NCBI RefSeq assembly: GCF_030269515.1
Contig: NZ_BSTM01000035.1
Coordinates: forward strand, 1 to 64,000
DNA: 64,000 nt
Reading direction: 5' to 3'
From: Actinomadura sp. NBRC 104412
GTDB lineage: Bacteria; Actinomycetota; Actinomycetes; Streptosporangiales; Streptosporangiaceae
The translations under genes and the position numbers were made by a program. How positions within the stretch are numbered: the first letter of the stretch is position 1; the number at the start of each line of letters is the position of its first letter. Positions 23,929 through 32,243 of this stretch are shown here, piece by piece. The notes below the pieces were generated by a model, which searched no databases, had not been told where the DNA came from, and saw nothing but the letters and a program-made list of their open reading frames with translations.

Positions 23929-24839
23929 CGCTGACCGCGAGCTATGAGCACTGCCGCCGCCTCAACGCCCGTCACGGACGCTCGTTCTACCTGGCCACCC
24001 TGCTGCTGCCGGCCTGGAAGCGCAGGCATGTGCACGCCCTGTACGGGTTCACCCGTCATGTGGACGACATCGTCGACGCCTGCGGCGAGACGGCCGCCGA
24101 CACGAGCGGCCGGGCCTGCGCGCTCGACGAGGTGACCCGGCGGCTGAACGCGGGCCTGGCGGGCGAGACGGTCAAGGACCCGGTGCTGCCCGCCTTCGTG
24201 CACACCGTCCGCTCGTTCGGCATCGAGCGGACCGACCTCGACGCCTTCCTGCGGTCCATGCGCGCCGACCTCACCGTCACCCGGTACGGCACGTACGACG
24301 ACCTGATGCTGTACATGGAGGGTTCGGCCGCCGCCATCGGGCTGATGATGCTGCCCATCCTGGAGACGATGCCCGGTGCCGGACGGCTGGCCCGCAAGCC
24401 CGCCCGCGAGCTGGGACGGGCGTTCCAACTGACCAACTTCCTGCGGGACGTCACCGAGGACCTGGCCCGTGGCCGCATCTACCTGCCGCGGGAGGACCTC
24501 GCCAAGTTCGGGGTCACCGAGGACGACCTGCGCCGGGGCACCCCTGCACCGGCACTACGCGACCTGGTGGCGTTCGAGGCCGAACGCGCCCGCGACCACT
24601 ACCGCCGCGCCCTGGACGGCATCGAGCTGCTGGCACCGTCCTCCCGTCCCTGCATCCGCGCCGCGTACGAGCTGTACGGCGGCATCCTGGACGAGATCGC
24701 CCTGGCCGGCCACGACGTGCTGACCGGGCGGGCGCGGGTGCCACGCCGCCGCCGGGCCGCGATCTTCACACGGCACCTGGTGGCCGCCTGGGCCGCAGGC
24801 CACGCCGAACGGCGGCGGCCCGCCGCCGCGCTTTCGTAG
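23925..24839 (+). CDS. crtB: Phytoene synthase
   Basis: A 304-aa trans-isoprenyl diphosphate synthase that joins two geranylgeranyl diphosphates head-to-head to phytoene. The two aspartate-rich motifs are DDIVD (in FTRHVDDIVDACGE) and DVTED (in LTNFLRDVTEDLARGRIYLP). Its ATG overlaps the crtI stop (ATGA). It converges with the CrtA-like gene, whose stop is 3 bp away. No geranylgeranyl diphosphate synthase (crtE) is in the window, so the precursor must come from elsewhere. Confidence 0.93.
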   Translation: MTLTASYEHCRRLNARHGRSFYLATLLLPAWKRRHVHALYGFTRHVDDIVDACGETAADTSGRACALDEVTRRLNAGLAGETVKDPVLPAFVHTVRSFGIERTDLDAFLRSMRADLTVTRYGTYDDLMLYMEGSAAAIGLMMLPILETMPGAGRLARKPARELGRAFQLTNFLRDVTEDLARGRIYLPREDLAKFGVTEDDLRRGTPAPALRDLVAFEAERARDHYRRALDGIELLAPSSRPCIRAAYELYGGILDEIALAGHDVLTGRARVPRRRRAAIFTRHLVAAWAAGHAERRRPAAALS

Positions 24840-24841
24840 GG

Positions 24842-25576
24842 TCACTCCGCGATGCGGGTGTGCAGCGGGTCATGCCCGTCCCATGTCCCCTGGCTCGCGT
24901 ACGGGACGAAACGAGCGAACAGCTCCTCGGCGTACCAGTCCTCGCGGCGCACCCGTCCGATGACGGTGAGGTGCTCGTCCGTGCGGTAGGCGAAGCGCGT
25001 GACAGCGGCCTCGTCCGCCCACAGCGAGAAGGTCGCCTGCCGGGCCAGCGGCCACTCCCCGATTCCGATCGAGGCCAGGCAACCGTCCTGGCGTTGCAAC
25101 CTCCGGTTCACGCCCGGCACCGACCGGTAGAACGCCATCAGCCTGCCAGGACGGATCGACGCCCTGGTCAGCACGGCCACCGGCCCGTTCCCGGACGTTC
25201 TGACGGGTTCGGCCGCCGCGAAGGGGTCCCGTCCACCCCACCGGCCACGCGAACCGAGCGGGAGGAGCCGGACATGCCACGACTCTTCGGCCTCCTCCCG
25301 CCACCGTCCGGCCACCGGCGAGCGCGCGAGGAACTCCTCCAGCGCGGGCTCCCCGTCCCACACGGCGAACAACGCCCAGCGCCGCAGGTCCGCGCCCAGG
25401 CTCATCGACCGGCCGCGGCCCGTGCCCAGCAGGCGCCAGAACGACAGCCCAGCGGTGCCGCGCAGCAGCGGCCGGTCGAACGCCATGTGCCGCATGGCGC
25501 CCACACTTGCGTACCGGATGAGATGGAACGAGGCGATGACCCTGGAATCGGCGGCTCCCCTGCTCGGCGCGACCAT
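24842..25576 (-). CDS. Spheroidene monooxygenase (CrtA)-like protein
   Basis: A 244-aa protein resembling CrtA (spheroidene monooxygenase), which adds a keto group at C-2 of acyclic carotenoids. Family-like blocks are SFWRLLGTGRGRSMSLGADL, RRWALFAVWDGEPALEEFL, VLTRASIRPGRLMAFYRSVP and ASIGIGEWPLARQATFSLW. The ATG is 7 bp after the glycosyltransferase stop, so it is the last gene of the minus-strand carotenoid operon. Activity on the local carotenoid is inferred. Confidence 0.75.
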   Translation of the reverse strand: MVAPSRGAADSRVIASFHLIRYASVGAMRHMAFDRPLLRGTAGLSFWRLLGTGRGRSMSLGADLRRWALFAVWDGEPALEEFLARSPVAGRWREEAEESWHVRLLPLGSRGRWGGRDPFAAAEPVRTSGNGPVAVLTRASIRPGRLMAFYRSVPGVNRRLQRQDGCLASIGIGEWPLARQATFSLWADEAAVTRFAYRTDEHLTVIGRVRREDWYAEELFARFVPYASQGTWDGHDPLHTRIAE

Positions 25577-25582
25577 CGGCGG

Positions 25583-26683
25583 CTACCCGCGCGACGCCGT
25601 CATCGGACGGCCGTACGTGCGTGCACGCCAGGTACGCGCCGGCCGCAGCACCGACCATGTCAGCCGCACCGCCGCCGGCACGTCGGACAACGGCGAGATC
25701 GCCAGGCCCACCCCTGGACGCGCGTAACTACCGCGCAGGGCCGCCGACACGAGACACCGCTGGACGAGCAGTGCGAGGTCCAGCGGTGTCGGGCGGCCCG
25801 CCGCCAACCGCAGCACGGGCAGGGCGAGTGTCAGCCAGACGACCGCGAGATCCGCCGCCATCGCACCACTTCCGGTCACCTCCCGCAAGGAGATCGTACG
25901 GCCCCACTCGCGCCACACACCGGCGACCGACTCGTGCATGTCGACTTCCAGCAGGGCGCCGGCGTCACGGAAGGCGACCCGCCAGCCGTCCCCCGCCAGC
26001 AGGCGACCGAGAGCGACATCATCGGCGAAGTGGCCGCGGACCCGCGCGAACCCGTCGGCCTCCAGCATCGGGGCCTTCCGGAACGCCATGCACTGGCCGT
26101 TCACCAGGAGCCGATGAGACCGCGCGGTGTCGACGCCGATCGGCCCGAACCGGTAGACCAGCCCGGTCAGAAGCGAGGCGTGCAACGCCTGCTCGGCCAC
26201 CCCGTCGCACACGAATCGAGGCCCGGCCGACACCAGGTCGACGTCGTCGAGCAACGCCACGAGTTCCGCGCACAGGCCCGGCTTCGGGCGCGTGTCGGCG
26301 TCCAGTAACACCACGATCGGTCCCTTGGCGGCGCGCACTCCCTGCTGGCAGGCCCACTGCTTGCCGACCCAGCCGTCCGGCGGCGGCGTCCCGTGGACGA
26401 CCCTGGCGCCCAGCCGCGCCGCCAGCCGTGCCGTGCCGTCCCGCGACTCGTCGTCCACGACGATCACCTCGGACACGTCGGGGTCCGCGACGAGCGGCCG
26501 CAGGCAGCCTGCGATTCTCGGCTCCTCGTCACGGGCCGGGACGACCACCGAGACCGGCTCCGGCGGCGGGGCGGAGGGTCCGGGCACGAGAGGCGCGGGA
26601 CGGTCCCGGCCGCGCGCCAGCCGCGCCGCGACCACCCCGGCGGCCACCGCCTGGAACGGCGTCAGCCACATCATCGGGATCAT
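25583..26683 (-). CDS. Glycosyltransferase family 2 (carotenoid-type, CrtQ-like)
   Basis: A 366-aa GT2 enzyme. The nucleotide-sugar site shows VSVVVPARDEEPRIAGCLRP and VIVVDDESRDGTARLA. The DxD-type motif is VVLLDADTRPKPG, and an ED/QxxRW-like region follows (GHFADDVALG and VWREWGRTISLREV). C-terminal hydrophobic helices suggest membrane anchoring, as in CrtQ-type enzymes that glycosylate carotenoid end groups. The ATG overlaps the upstream desaturase stop (ATGA). The substrate is probably a hydroxylated acyclic carotenoid made by the neighbours. Confidence 0.78.
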   Translation of the reverse strand: MIPMMWLTPFQAVAAGVVAARLARGRDRPAPLVPGPSAPPPEPVSVVVPARDEEPRIAGCLRPLVADPDVSEVIVVDDESRDGTARLAARLGARVVHGTPPPDGWVGKQWACQQGVRAAKGPIVVLLDADTRPKPGLCAELVALLDDVDLVSAGPRFVCDGVAEQALHASLLTGLVYRFGPIGVDTARSHRLLVNGQCMAFRKAPMLEADGFARVRGHFADDVALGRLLAGDGWRVAFRDAGALLEVDMHESVAGVWREWGRTISLREVTGSGAMAADLAVVWLTLALPVLRLAAGRPTPLDLALLVQRCLVSAALRGSYARPGVGLAISPLSDVPAAVRLTWSVLRPARTWRARTYGRPMTASRG

Positions 26684-28131
26684 AGGGACCGCACGCCCGT
26701 CCGCGCCGGGAAGTCCCGCTCGACGAGCGAGGCGACGATCCGGCCGCCCATCGCGACCAGCGGCAGGCCGCCGCCCGGATGCGCCGACCCTCCCACCAGG
26801 TACAGCCCGCGGCGCGGCCCCCGGTTGCCCGGCCTGCGGAACGGCGCGAGCACGCCCCGGTAGGCCGTCCCGTAGACCGCCCCGCCCCACGCGCCGTACC
26901 GGTCGCGCAGGTCGGCGGGGGTGAACGACTCCACGAACCGCAGCCGCCCCGACAGGTCGTGCCCGTGGCGCGCCAGCCGTTCCAGCACCAGATCGCGGTA
27001 GGCGTCCGGAGGGATCGGCCAGCGGCCCGGATCACCGGCCGGGACGTTCACCAGCAGCACCCAGTTCTCCGCCCCGGCCGGTGCCTGGGACGGGTCGTCC
27101 ACCGCCGAGCAGCCGATGGAGATCGTCGGGTCCTCCGGCGGCACCCCGCGCTCGAAGATGTCGCGGAACTCCCTCCGGTAGTCGGCCGAGAAGGCGATGG
27201 AATGGTGCGGCAGCCCCTCCGTGCGTCCCTCCACACCCGCGAGCAGCAGGAACGCCGACGTGGACGGGCCCAGCCTGGCGATCCGGCGCATCCTGCGCCG
27301 ATCCGGCAGCAGCCCGCCGTACAGGGCGGCGGCGTCGGCGTTCACCACCACGGCGTCCGCGCTCACCCGTTCCCCGGACGCCAGCACCACGCCCGACACC
27401 GCCGACCGGTCGGCGATCACCTCCACCACCTCGCGGCCGGTGTGGACGTCGACCCCGGCCTCGGCCAGCAGGCGGGTCAGGTCGTCGGCGAGCCGGGGGA
27501 GGCCGCCCGGCACGTACCAGCCACCGTCGCCATGCTCGATCGCCGGGATGCAGCCGAGCGCGGCCGGTGCCCGATACGGGCTCGACCCCGCGTAGGTGGC
27601 GTACCGGCCGACGTACTGCCGCAGCCTCGGGTCACGGAAGAACCGGCGCGCCAGACCGTCCAGCGTCCGGCCCGGCGCGATCGCGAGGAGGTCACCGATC
27701 CGCGCCTGCTCGGGCCGGTGGCCCCTCGGGGCGGTGAAGAACGTCCGCCGGGACGCCTCCAGGCAGCTCACCGCCCACCGGTAGAAGGCGCGCCAGGCCG
27801 CCCCCTCACCAGGGGCCAGCCGCTCGACCTCCACCGCCATCCGATCCGGATCGCTGTAGGCGCGCAGCTCGGACCCGTCGGCGAAGCGGTAGCGGCACAG
27901 CTCCTCCAACTCCACCAGCGCGCGTGCGACGCCCAGCTCCCGGAAGATCTCCGGGAGGGTCAGCAGCGACGGCCCCAGCGAAAAGGTGAACCCGTCACGT
28001 CGGCGCTCGGCGAGCTTCCCGCCGAGACGGCCCAGCCGTTCGTACAGTCGGACCCGGTGGCCGCGCCGTGCCAGCAGCAGCGCGGCGACCATCCCACCGC
28101 CGCCGCCACCGACGACGATCACCTCGGCCAT
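26680..28131 (-). CDS. Second carotenoid desaturase/oxidase (CrtI/CrtD/CrtN-like)
   Basis: A 483-aa FAD-dependent amine-oxidase-family protein. The N-terminus is VIVVGGGGGGMVAALLLARR and the C-terminus GLYLVGGSAHPGGGLPLVAM, both typical of phytoene desaturase relatives. It probably introduces 3,4-double bonds after hydration (CrtD-type) or oxidises end groups. It overlaps cruF upstream by 13 bp and the glycosyltransferase downstream by 4 bp, forming a tight operon. Which oxidation it performs cannot be read from sequence. Confidence 0.82.
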   Translation of the reverse strand: MAEVIVVGGGGGGMVAALLLARRGHRVRLYERLGRLGGKLAERRRDGFTFSLGPSLLTLPEIFRELGVARALVELEELCRYRFADGSELRAYSDPDRMAVEVERLAPGEGAAWRAFYRWAVSCLEASRRTFFTAPRGHRPEQARIGDLLAIAPGRTLDGLARRFFRDPRLRQYVGRYATYAGSSPYRAPAALGCIPAIEHGDGGWYVPGGLPRLADDLTRLLAEAGVDVHTGREVVEVIADRSAVSGVVLASGERVSADAVVVNADAAALYGGLLPDRRRMRRIARLGPSTSAFLLLAGVEGRTEGLPHHSIAFSADYRREFRDIFERGVPPEDPTISIGCSAVDDPSQAPAGAENWVLLVNVPAGDPGRWPIPPDAYRDLVLERLARHGHDLSGRLRFVESFTPADLRDRYGAWGGAVYGTAYRGVLAPFRRPGNRGPRRGLYLVGGSAHPGGGLPLVAMGGRIVASLVERDFPARTGVRSL

Positions 28132-28931
28132 CGGCGCCTCCACGCCAGGACGGCGAACGCCCCCATGGCCGTCCCGCCGAACGCGGCCACCACCCGGTCC
28201 GGCGGCTCGAACACCGCCGAGAACGCCACCGCCTCCATCACCGCCATCACCCCGTAGATCGCGACGAGCCCCCCGGAAGGGGTCCTCTCCACCCGCCCCA
28301 CGATCATGTCGATCGCCGCCATGACCAGCAGCGACACCGCCAGCCATCCCGCGAAGTTGCTGATCGGGACGCCTCGGTACGGCCCGCCGTCCGCCCACGT
28401 CCACAGGCCCAGCCGGAGCATCTGCGGATCCAGGAACAGATCCCATGCCGTCAACGCCGACGCTCCCGCAGCCCACCGCCTCGGCCCGCCCTCCGGGACG
28501 ATCGCGGTGGCGACGGCGTGCGCGGCCAGCCCCATGCCGCCCCACGCCAACGCCACGATCACCGGCACGCCACCCGGCTGAGGCTGCAACACCGGTGTAT
28601 AGGAGTACGTCCCGAACGGGACACCCGTACGGACACCGATCCATTCGGCCGCATACCCGATGCCCACCGCGGCACAGAAGGCTCCGGCCGCGCGGCCGGC
28701 CCCGTCCCGTCCCGCGGCGAACGTCACGGCGCTCGCCGCCAGCAGCACCACGACGACGCTCGTCAACCGGATCGGCTCAGGCCGCAGCCCCGACAGGACC
28801 TGCGCCACCACCATCGCGCCCAGAAAACCGGCCCCGGCAAGCGCCCAGGCCCCTACCCGACGCCCAACGCCGTTCGAACGCCGAGCGGCCCACCGCCCCC
28901 GCACCTGCCCCATACACGGCCTTCGCACCAA
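28119..28931 (-). CDS. cruF: CruF-type carotenoid 1,2-hydratase (membrane protein)
   Basis: About 270 aa with seven to eight hydrophobic helices. Family blocks include EWIGVRTGVPFGTYSYTPVL, ALTAWDLFLDPQMLRLGLW and GVPISNFAGWLAVSLLVMA, all characteristic of CruF/DUF422. CruF adds water across the terminal double bond of acyclic carotenoids. The true start may be the ATG at 28913 rather than 28931. It leads the minus-strand operon cruF, desaturase, glycosyltransferase, CrtA-like, consistent with a 1-hydroxylated, possibly glycosylated acyclic carotenoid. Confidence 0.85.
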   Translation of the reverse strand: MVRRPCMGQVRGRWAARRSNGVGRRVGAWALAGAGFLGAMVVAQVLSGLRPEPIRLTSVVVVLLAASAVTFAAGRDGAGRAAGAFCAAVGIGYAAEWIGVRTGVPFGTYSYTPVLQPQPGGVPVIVALAWGGMGLAAHAVATAIVPEGGPRRWAAGASALTAWDLFLDPQMLRLGLWTWADGGPYRGVPISNFAGWLAVSLLVMAAIDMIVGRVERTPSGGLVAIYGVMAVMEAVAFSAVFEPPDRVVAAFGGTAMGAFAVLAWRRRWPR

Positions 28932-28986
28932 GCCGTCGTCACGGATGCACCCCTTCCGGCGTGCTCCGGTCGGTTACCGTCAGGCG

Positions 28987-29379
28987 ATGCGGATGGGGCT
29001 TGTCACGATCGTGGTGGACGACTACGACGAGGCGATCGGGTTCTTCGTCGGGGCGCTCGGGTTCGAGCTGGTCGAGGACTCGCCGTCCCTGACCAACGAC
29101 GGCCGTCCGAAACGATGGGTCGTCGTCCGGCCGCCAGGGGCGGAGACCGGCGTCCTGCTCGCGCGGGCGGACGGTGAACGCCAGGCCGGCGCCGTCGGAA
29201 ACCAGGTCGCGGGCCGCGTCGGGTTCTTTCTTCAAGTGGACGACTTCGACGCCGCCTATGAACGCATGACGGCCGCCGGGGTCGAATTCGTCACCTCGCC
29301 CCGCACGGAAGAGTACGGCCGCGTCGCCGTGTTCCTGGACATCGCCGGTAACCGATGGGATCTACTCGGCCCCGCCTGA
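28987..29379 (+). CDS. VOC-family (glyoxalase/bleomycin resistance-like) protein
   Basis: A 130-aa vicinal-oxygen-chelate protein with two beta-alpha-beta-beta-beta modules: VTIVVDDYDEAIGFFVGALG FELV in the first, GFFLQVDDFDAAYERMTAAG VEF in the second, ending in VFLDIAGNRWDLLGPA. The conserved glutamate before the last strand is replaced by D/W-type residues, so the metal site is uncertain. It is divergent from cruF. The substrate is unknown. Confidence 0.8.
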   Translation: MRMGLVTIVVDDYDEAIGFFVGALGFELVEDSPSLTNDGRPKRWVVVRPPGAETGVLLARADGERQAGAVGNQVAGRVGFFLQVDDFDAAYERMTAAGVEFVTSPRTEEYGRVAVFLDIAGNRWDLLGPA

Positions 29380-29644
29380 CGCCAGCCGCGCACTCGGCAT
29401 GAGCCAAAGTCGCGCCTACCAGTACGAGCCCATCCTCGCCCGGCTGAGCTAGCGGTACGGCTTGCCCGATCCGCCGCCGAAGACACCGGCGCGACCGCGG
29501 GCCACATATAAGACCCGCTGCGAGATCGGCGTGTCCGCCGCCCACCAGACCAACCACATGGTGCGCGGTATCACCATCCCCGGCTCCATCCACTGCCAGA
29601 AACGCCCCCGGAAGGCCGGCCACCCTGAACCGCCCAACGGACAC

Positions 29645-29845
29645 AATCACTGACCCCGCCACAAGCGCCGAAGCACGCCGCCGTGCCGAAACCATGCGCA
29701 CATTCCGTAACCAGCTCAACGTCATGGCCTGGTACGGCACGTTCACCGGCACTGGTGGGCGCTCGCCGACGCGCATCTGGTGGAGGCCGATCAGCCCGGC
29801 GAGCTCGCGCAGCCGGTCCGCCGCGCCAGAGCGAGGCCCAGGTGA
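29645..29845 (+). pseudogene. Frameshifted paralogue of the 71-aa radical SAM-module protein
   Basis: One frame reads EARRRAETMRTFRNQLNVMA then WYGTFTG. After loss of one base near 29750 (ACCGGCACTGG here against ACCGGGCACTGG at the other locus) the next frame reads WWALADAHLVEADQPGELAQ and ends at a TGA at 29843-29845. The gene order and the GTGA overlap at its end match the locus at 5049-5264. A sequencing error could also explain the single-base loss. No ATG fits well; translation may have started near 29645. Confidence 0.6.
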
Positions 29846-29955
29846 CGGCCACCGGAAGCGGCCACAGTAGGCCGGTGTCGACCCGCAGTACACCCATTTC
29901 TGCCGCGCCAGACACATGCGTTCGTGGCTGTCTGGGGATACCGTTCAGGATTTCG

Positions 29956-29986
29956 ACCTCCTTTGTGAGACCTCTCTCTCGGAGGT
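29956..29986 (+). promoter_or_regulatory. Inverted repeat sequestering the kinase ribosome binding site
   Basis: ACCTCC (29956-29961) can pair with GGAGGT (29981-29986), which is the Shine-Dalgarno sequence of the kinase gene. Such a hairpin would hide the ribosome binding site and might allow translational control. Confidence 0.35.
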
Positions 29987-29991
29987 TCCTC

Positions 29992-30594
29992 ATGGCGGCT
30001 TTGCCCGAATCAAGCGGGAAACTCATCGCCCTCGAAGGGCCGAAAGCAGCCGGGAAATCCCTGCTGCTCACCGCCGTAGCCGCCCGCCTACCCCACCCTC
30101 CCCGGCTTGTTCTCACCAAGGAACCGACCCCGGCGTTCGATCTACGCCGGGAACAGGAGCTTCAGGGCCAAGCGCTCGCGGAGGCGATCGCGTCGGATCG
30201 GGCACGACACGTCGCCGAAGTGATCGCTCCAGCTCTCAAGGCCGGGCGTGCTGTGATCTGCGACCGGTACATCCTGTCCTCATACGTATTCCACGTTCCG
30301 GACGGGGTGGCTCCAGAGGTCATCGCCAGGCTGAACCGCGCCTTCCCGACCCCCACGCTCAACCTGGTCCTGGAAGTGCCCACGGAGGAGCTGCGCCGCC
30401 GTCGATCCCGTCGCCCCGGCACGACTCGGTTACAAAGCAACGACCCGGCAGCCGAATCGCTCGCCTACCGGCATTACTCAAAACTCATGGAAAGCCAAGG
30501 CGTCCCGAGCCGGTTCGTCGATAATTCCACGATGACCCAACACCATCAGCTCGTCGAATGGCTCATCGCCCAGTACGCCGGGAGCGGTCAGTGA
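29992..30594 (+). CDS. Thymidylate kinase-like nucleotide kinase
   Basis: A 200-aa P-loop kinase of the thymidylate kinase type. The Walker A motif is EGPKAAGKSLLLTAV (about residues 15-29). The nucleotide-binding DRY-like motif is VICDRYILSSYVF, and an arginine-rich lid is EELRRRRSRRPGTTRLQSND. It probably phosphorylates a nucleoside monophosphate, perhaps an unusual one. The ATG has GGAGG 6 nt upstream. The stop overlaps the next start (GTGA), so it is translationally coupled to the glycosylase-like protein. The housekeeping tmk is expected elsewhere; this copy belongs to the accessory module. Confidence 0.75.
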   Translation: MAALPESSGKLIALEGPKAAGKSLLLTAVAARLPHPPRLVLTKEPTPAFDLRREQELQGQALAEAIASDRARHVAEVIAPALKAGRAVICDRYILSSYVFHVPDGVAPEVIARLNRAFPTPTLNLVLEVPTEELRRRRSRRPGTTRLQSNDPAAESLAYRHYSKLMESQGVPSRFVDNSTMTQHHQLVEWLIAQYAGSGQ

Positions 30595-31094
30595 ACTCCG
30601 CTCCAGCCGCCGTGGAGCTGCCGGATCTCGCCGCGCCGCGAGGCGACCTGCAGTTCATGCTCGGCGTGCTCTTCAACCAGCAGGTGCGTGCCGAGACCGC
30701 TTGGCGGGCACCGGTCCGCCTCGGCGAACGGCTCGGTGGCCTGGACGTTCACCAACTTGCGGCCACCGCCCCGGACTCACTCGCCGCAGTGATGCAGCAG
30801 CGGCCAGCCGTCCATCCGTTCGCTGTGGCGATGGCCGCCCACGTCATCGCCATGTGCGAGCGCTTGATCGCCCTATACGACGGTCAGGCAGCCAAGGTGT
30901 GGGACGACTGCCCGCCAGCGGCCACGCTCCTGCGCAGGCTGACCGCCTTCCCCGGCATCGGCCACCACAAGGCGACAGTCGCGATCGCGCTCCTCACTCG
31001 CGAGTACGACCTGCCGCTCACCGGCCCGGCCGATGACCTAGCCGCCCAGGCGCTCGCCTCCTGCCCGAGGCTCAGCGAGGTCCTCGTGACCTAA
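30591..31094 (+). CDS. HhH-GPD-type DNA glycosylase-like protein
   Basis: A 167-aa protein resembling the small actinobacterial HhH-GPD base-excision family. The start of the domain is FMLGVLFNQQVRAETAWRAP. The helix-hairpin-helix is LTAFPGIGHHKATVAIALL (about residues 118-136). The usual catalytic Asp region is degenerate (GPADDLAAQAL), and no C-terminal iron-sulfur cysteines are present. It might bind or excise a modified base. The GTG start overlaps the kinase stop (GTGA). It lies 28 bp from the radical SAM gene in the same operon. Confidence 0.65.
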   Translation: MNSAPAAVELPDLAAPRGDLQFMLGVLFNQQVRAETAWRAPVRLGERLGGLDVHQLAATAPDSLAAVMQQRPAVHPFAVAMAAHVIAMCERLIALYDGQAAKVWDDCPPAATLLRRLTAFPGIGHHKATVAIALLTREYDLPLTGPADDLAAQALASCPRLSEVLVT

Positions 31095-31122
31095 AACTCC
31101 CCAACCCAGAAGGGCCAGCGCC

Positions 31123-32160
31123 ATGACGCAACCGTCCACCAACCCGGTCGCCCACCCGACCGGCGGCATCCCGAGAACCCGCCGGCTCCCCCGCTCCACC
31201 AGCCACCGGCGCAGCGCTTACGTCGCCCCACCCGGCGCCCTGCCGCAACTGGTGTTCGACGAGGGCGCACAGTGCTTCACCGCCCCGGGCGGTGAGAAGA
31301 CCAGCGTGCTGATCGAGCAAATGGACCGGCCGCTGTCGCTGACCTTCCAGCTGACCCGCGACTGCAACTTCAGCTGCGCCTACTGCAGCGAACCGCCCGG
31401 CATCGGCACGCGCTCCCTCGAGGAACTGCTCGCGATGCTCGACAAGCTCTCGGGCATGCGCCGGATCATCCTGTCCGGCGGCGAGCCCATGCGCTACAAG
31501 CACTTCTGGCAGGTCTTGGAGTACTGCCAGGACAAGTTCGGCCAGGTCGTGCTGTCCACCAACGCATCCATGATCACCCGGGACGGGGCCGCGCGGCTGC
31601 GGGAACTGGTCGACTATGTCGACATCACCGTGGACGGGCCGCGCGCCCAGCACGACAGGATCCGCGGAAACTACGACATGGTGATCCGCGGGCTACGGCG
31701 TATCGCCGAAGAGGACATCCCGCTATCCGTGATCTGTGTGTATCTCGGCCGTAACAAGCGACAGATTCACTACATCTGCCAGACCGGCGACATCTTCGGC
31801 GCGAAGAAGGTCAAGATCCTCACCACGATCCCCAAGGGGTACAGCCGTAACCTGTTCGAAGACTTCACCACCGGCGAAGAACTGGAGGAACTGGAGGCGT
31901 TCCTGACGGCCGAGCGCCAGGCGTGCGGGTGGCTGCCGCGCATCACCATCGCCGACTGGATGAAGATTGGCGCCGGACACGCGATCCTCATCGAGCCCGA
32001 CGGACGCGCCGTCGCCTCCCCGGTCTGGCAGCAACCCGAATGCATCGTCCCGTTTGGGAACCTCCACGAGCAGACGGCCCAGCAACTGTGGGAGGCGTAC
32101 CCGTACAAGAAGGAGCACCTGGACAAGTACCTGGAGCGCACTCTGATGGTGGTCGACTGA
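31123..32160 (+). CDS. Radical SAM protein of the nucleotide/DNA module
   Basis: A 345-aa radical SAM enzyme. Cys81, Cys85 and Cys88 (LTRDCNFSCAYCSEP) form CxxxCxxC, followed by ILSGGEPMRYKHFW and VDYVDITVDGPRAQHDRIRG. The C-terminus has few cysteines (PECIVPFGNL), so a full SPASM domain is unlikely. An N-terminal extension of about 65 aa (basic, then LPQLVFDEGAQCFTAPGG) precedes the core. The operon with a nucleotide kinase, a glycosylase-like protein and MazG suggests a nucleotide- or DNA-related substrate, but peptide or other small-molecule substrates are possible. It is only distantly related to the radical SAM protein at 3949-4818. Confidence 0.8.
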   Translation: MTQPSTNPVAHPTGGIPRTRRLPRSTSHRRSAYVAPPGALPQLVFDEGAQCFTAPGGEKTSVLIEQMDRPLSLTFQLTRDCNFSCAYCSEPPGIGTRSLEELLAMLDKLSGMRRIILSGGEPMRYKHFWQVLEYCQDKFGQVVLSTNASMITRDGAARLRELVDYVDITVDGPRAQHDRIRGNYDMVIRGLRRIAEEDIPLSVICVYLGRNKRQIHYICQTGDIFGAKKVKILTTIPKGYSRNLFEDFTTGEELEELEAFLTAERQACGWLPRITIADWMKIGAGHAILIEPDGRAVASPVWQQPECIVPFGNLHEQTAQQLWEAYPYKKEHLDKYLERTLMVVD

Positions 32161-32243
32161 AACCTCAAGGAACCCGGCGGCACATCATGATCGGCTGTTA
32201 ACGTCCGCCTCGTCAGCCTCATCGACCTCAACGGGGTGGACGC

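Larger units (their letters stand above)
29380..29991. other. Intergenic region with remnant reading frames
   Basis: The stretch contains a short frame at 29462-29653 (including TYKTRCEIGVSAAHQTNHMV) with no known relatives, then the frameshifted paralogue of the 71-aa gene (29645-29845). The last part is a leader with an RBS-sequestering inverted repeat before the kinase gene. Confidence 0.45.

Noticed and set aside
31123..32160. Viperin-like enzyme beside a nucleotide kinase (antiviral ddhNTP pathway)
   Set aside because: The motif is CNFSCAYCSEP rather than the viperin pattern with CxxCxFCF, and the later VDITVDGPRAQHDRIRG block is of PqqE/MoaA-like radical SAM proteins. The kinase neighbour alone is not enough.
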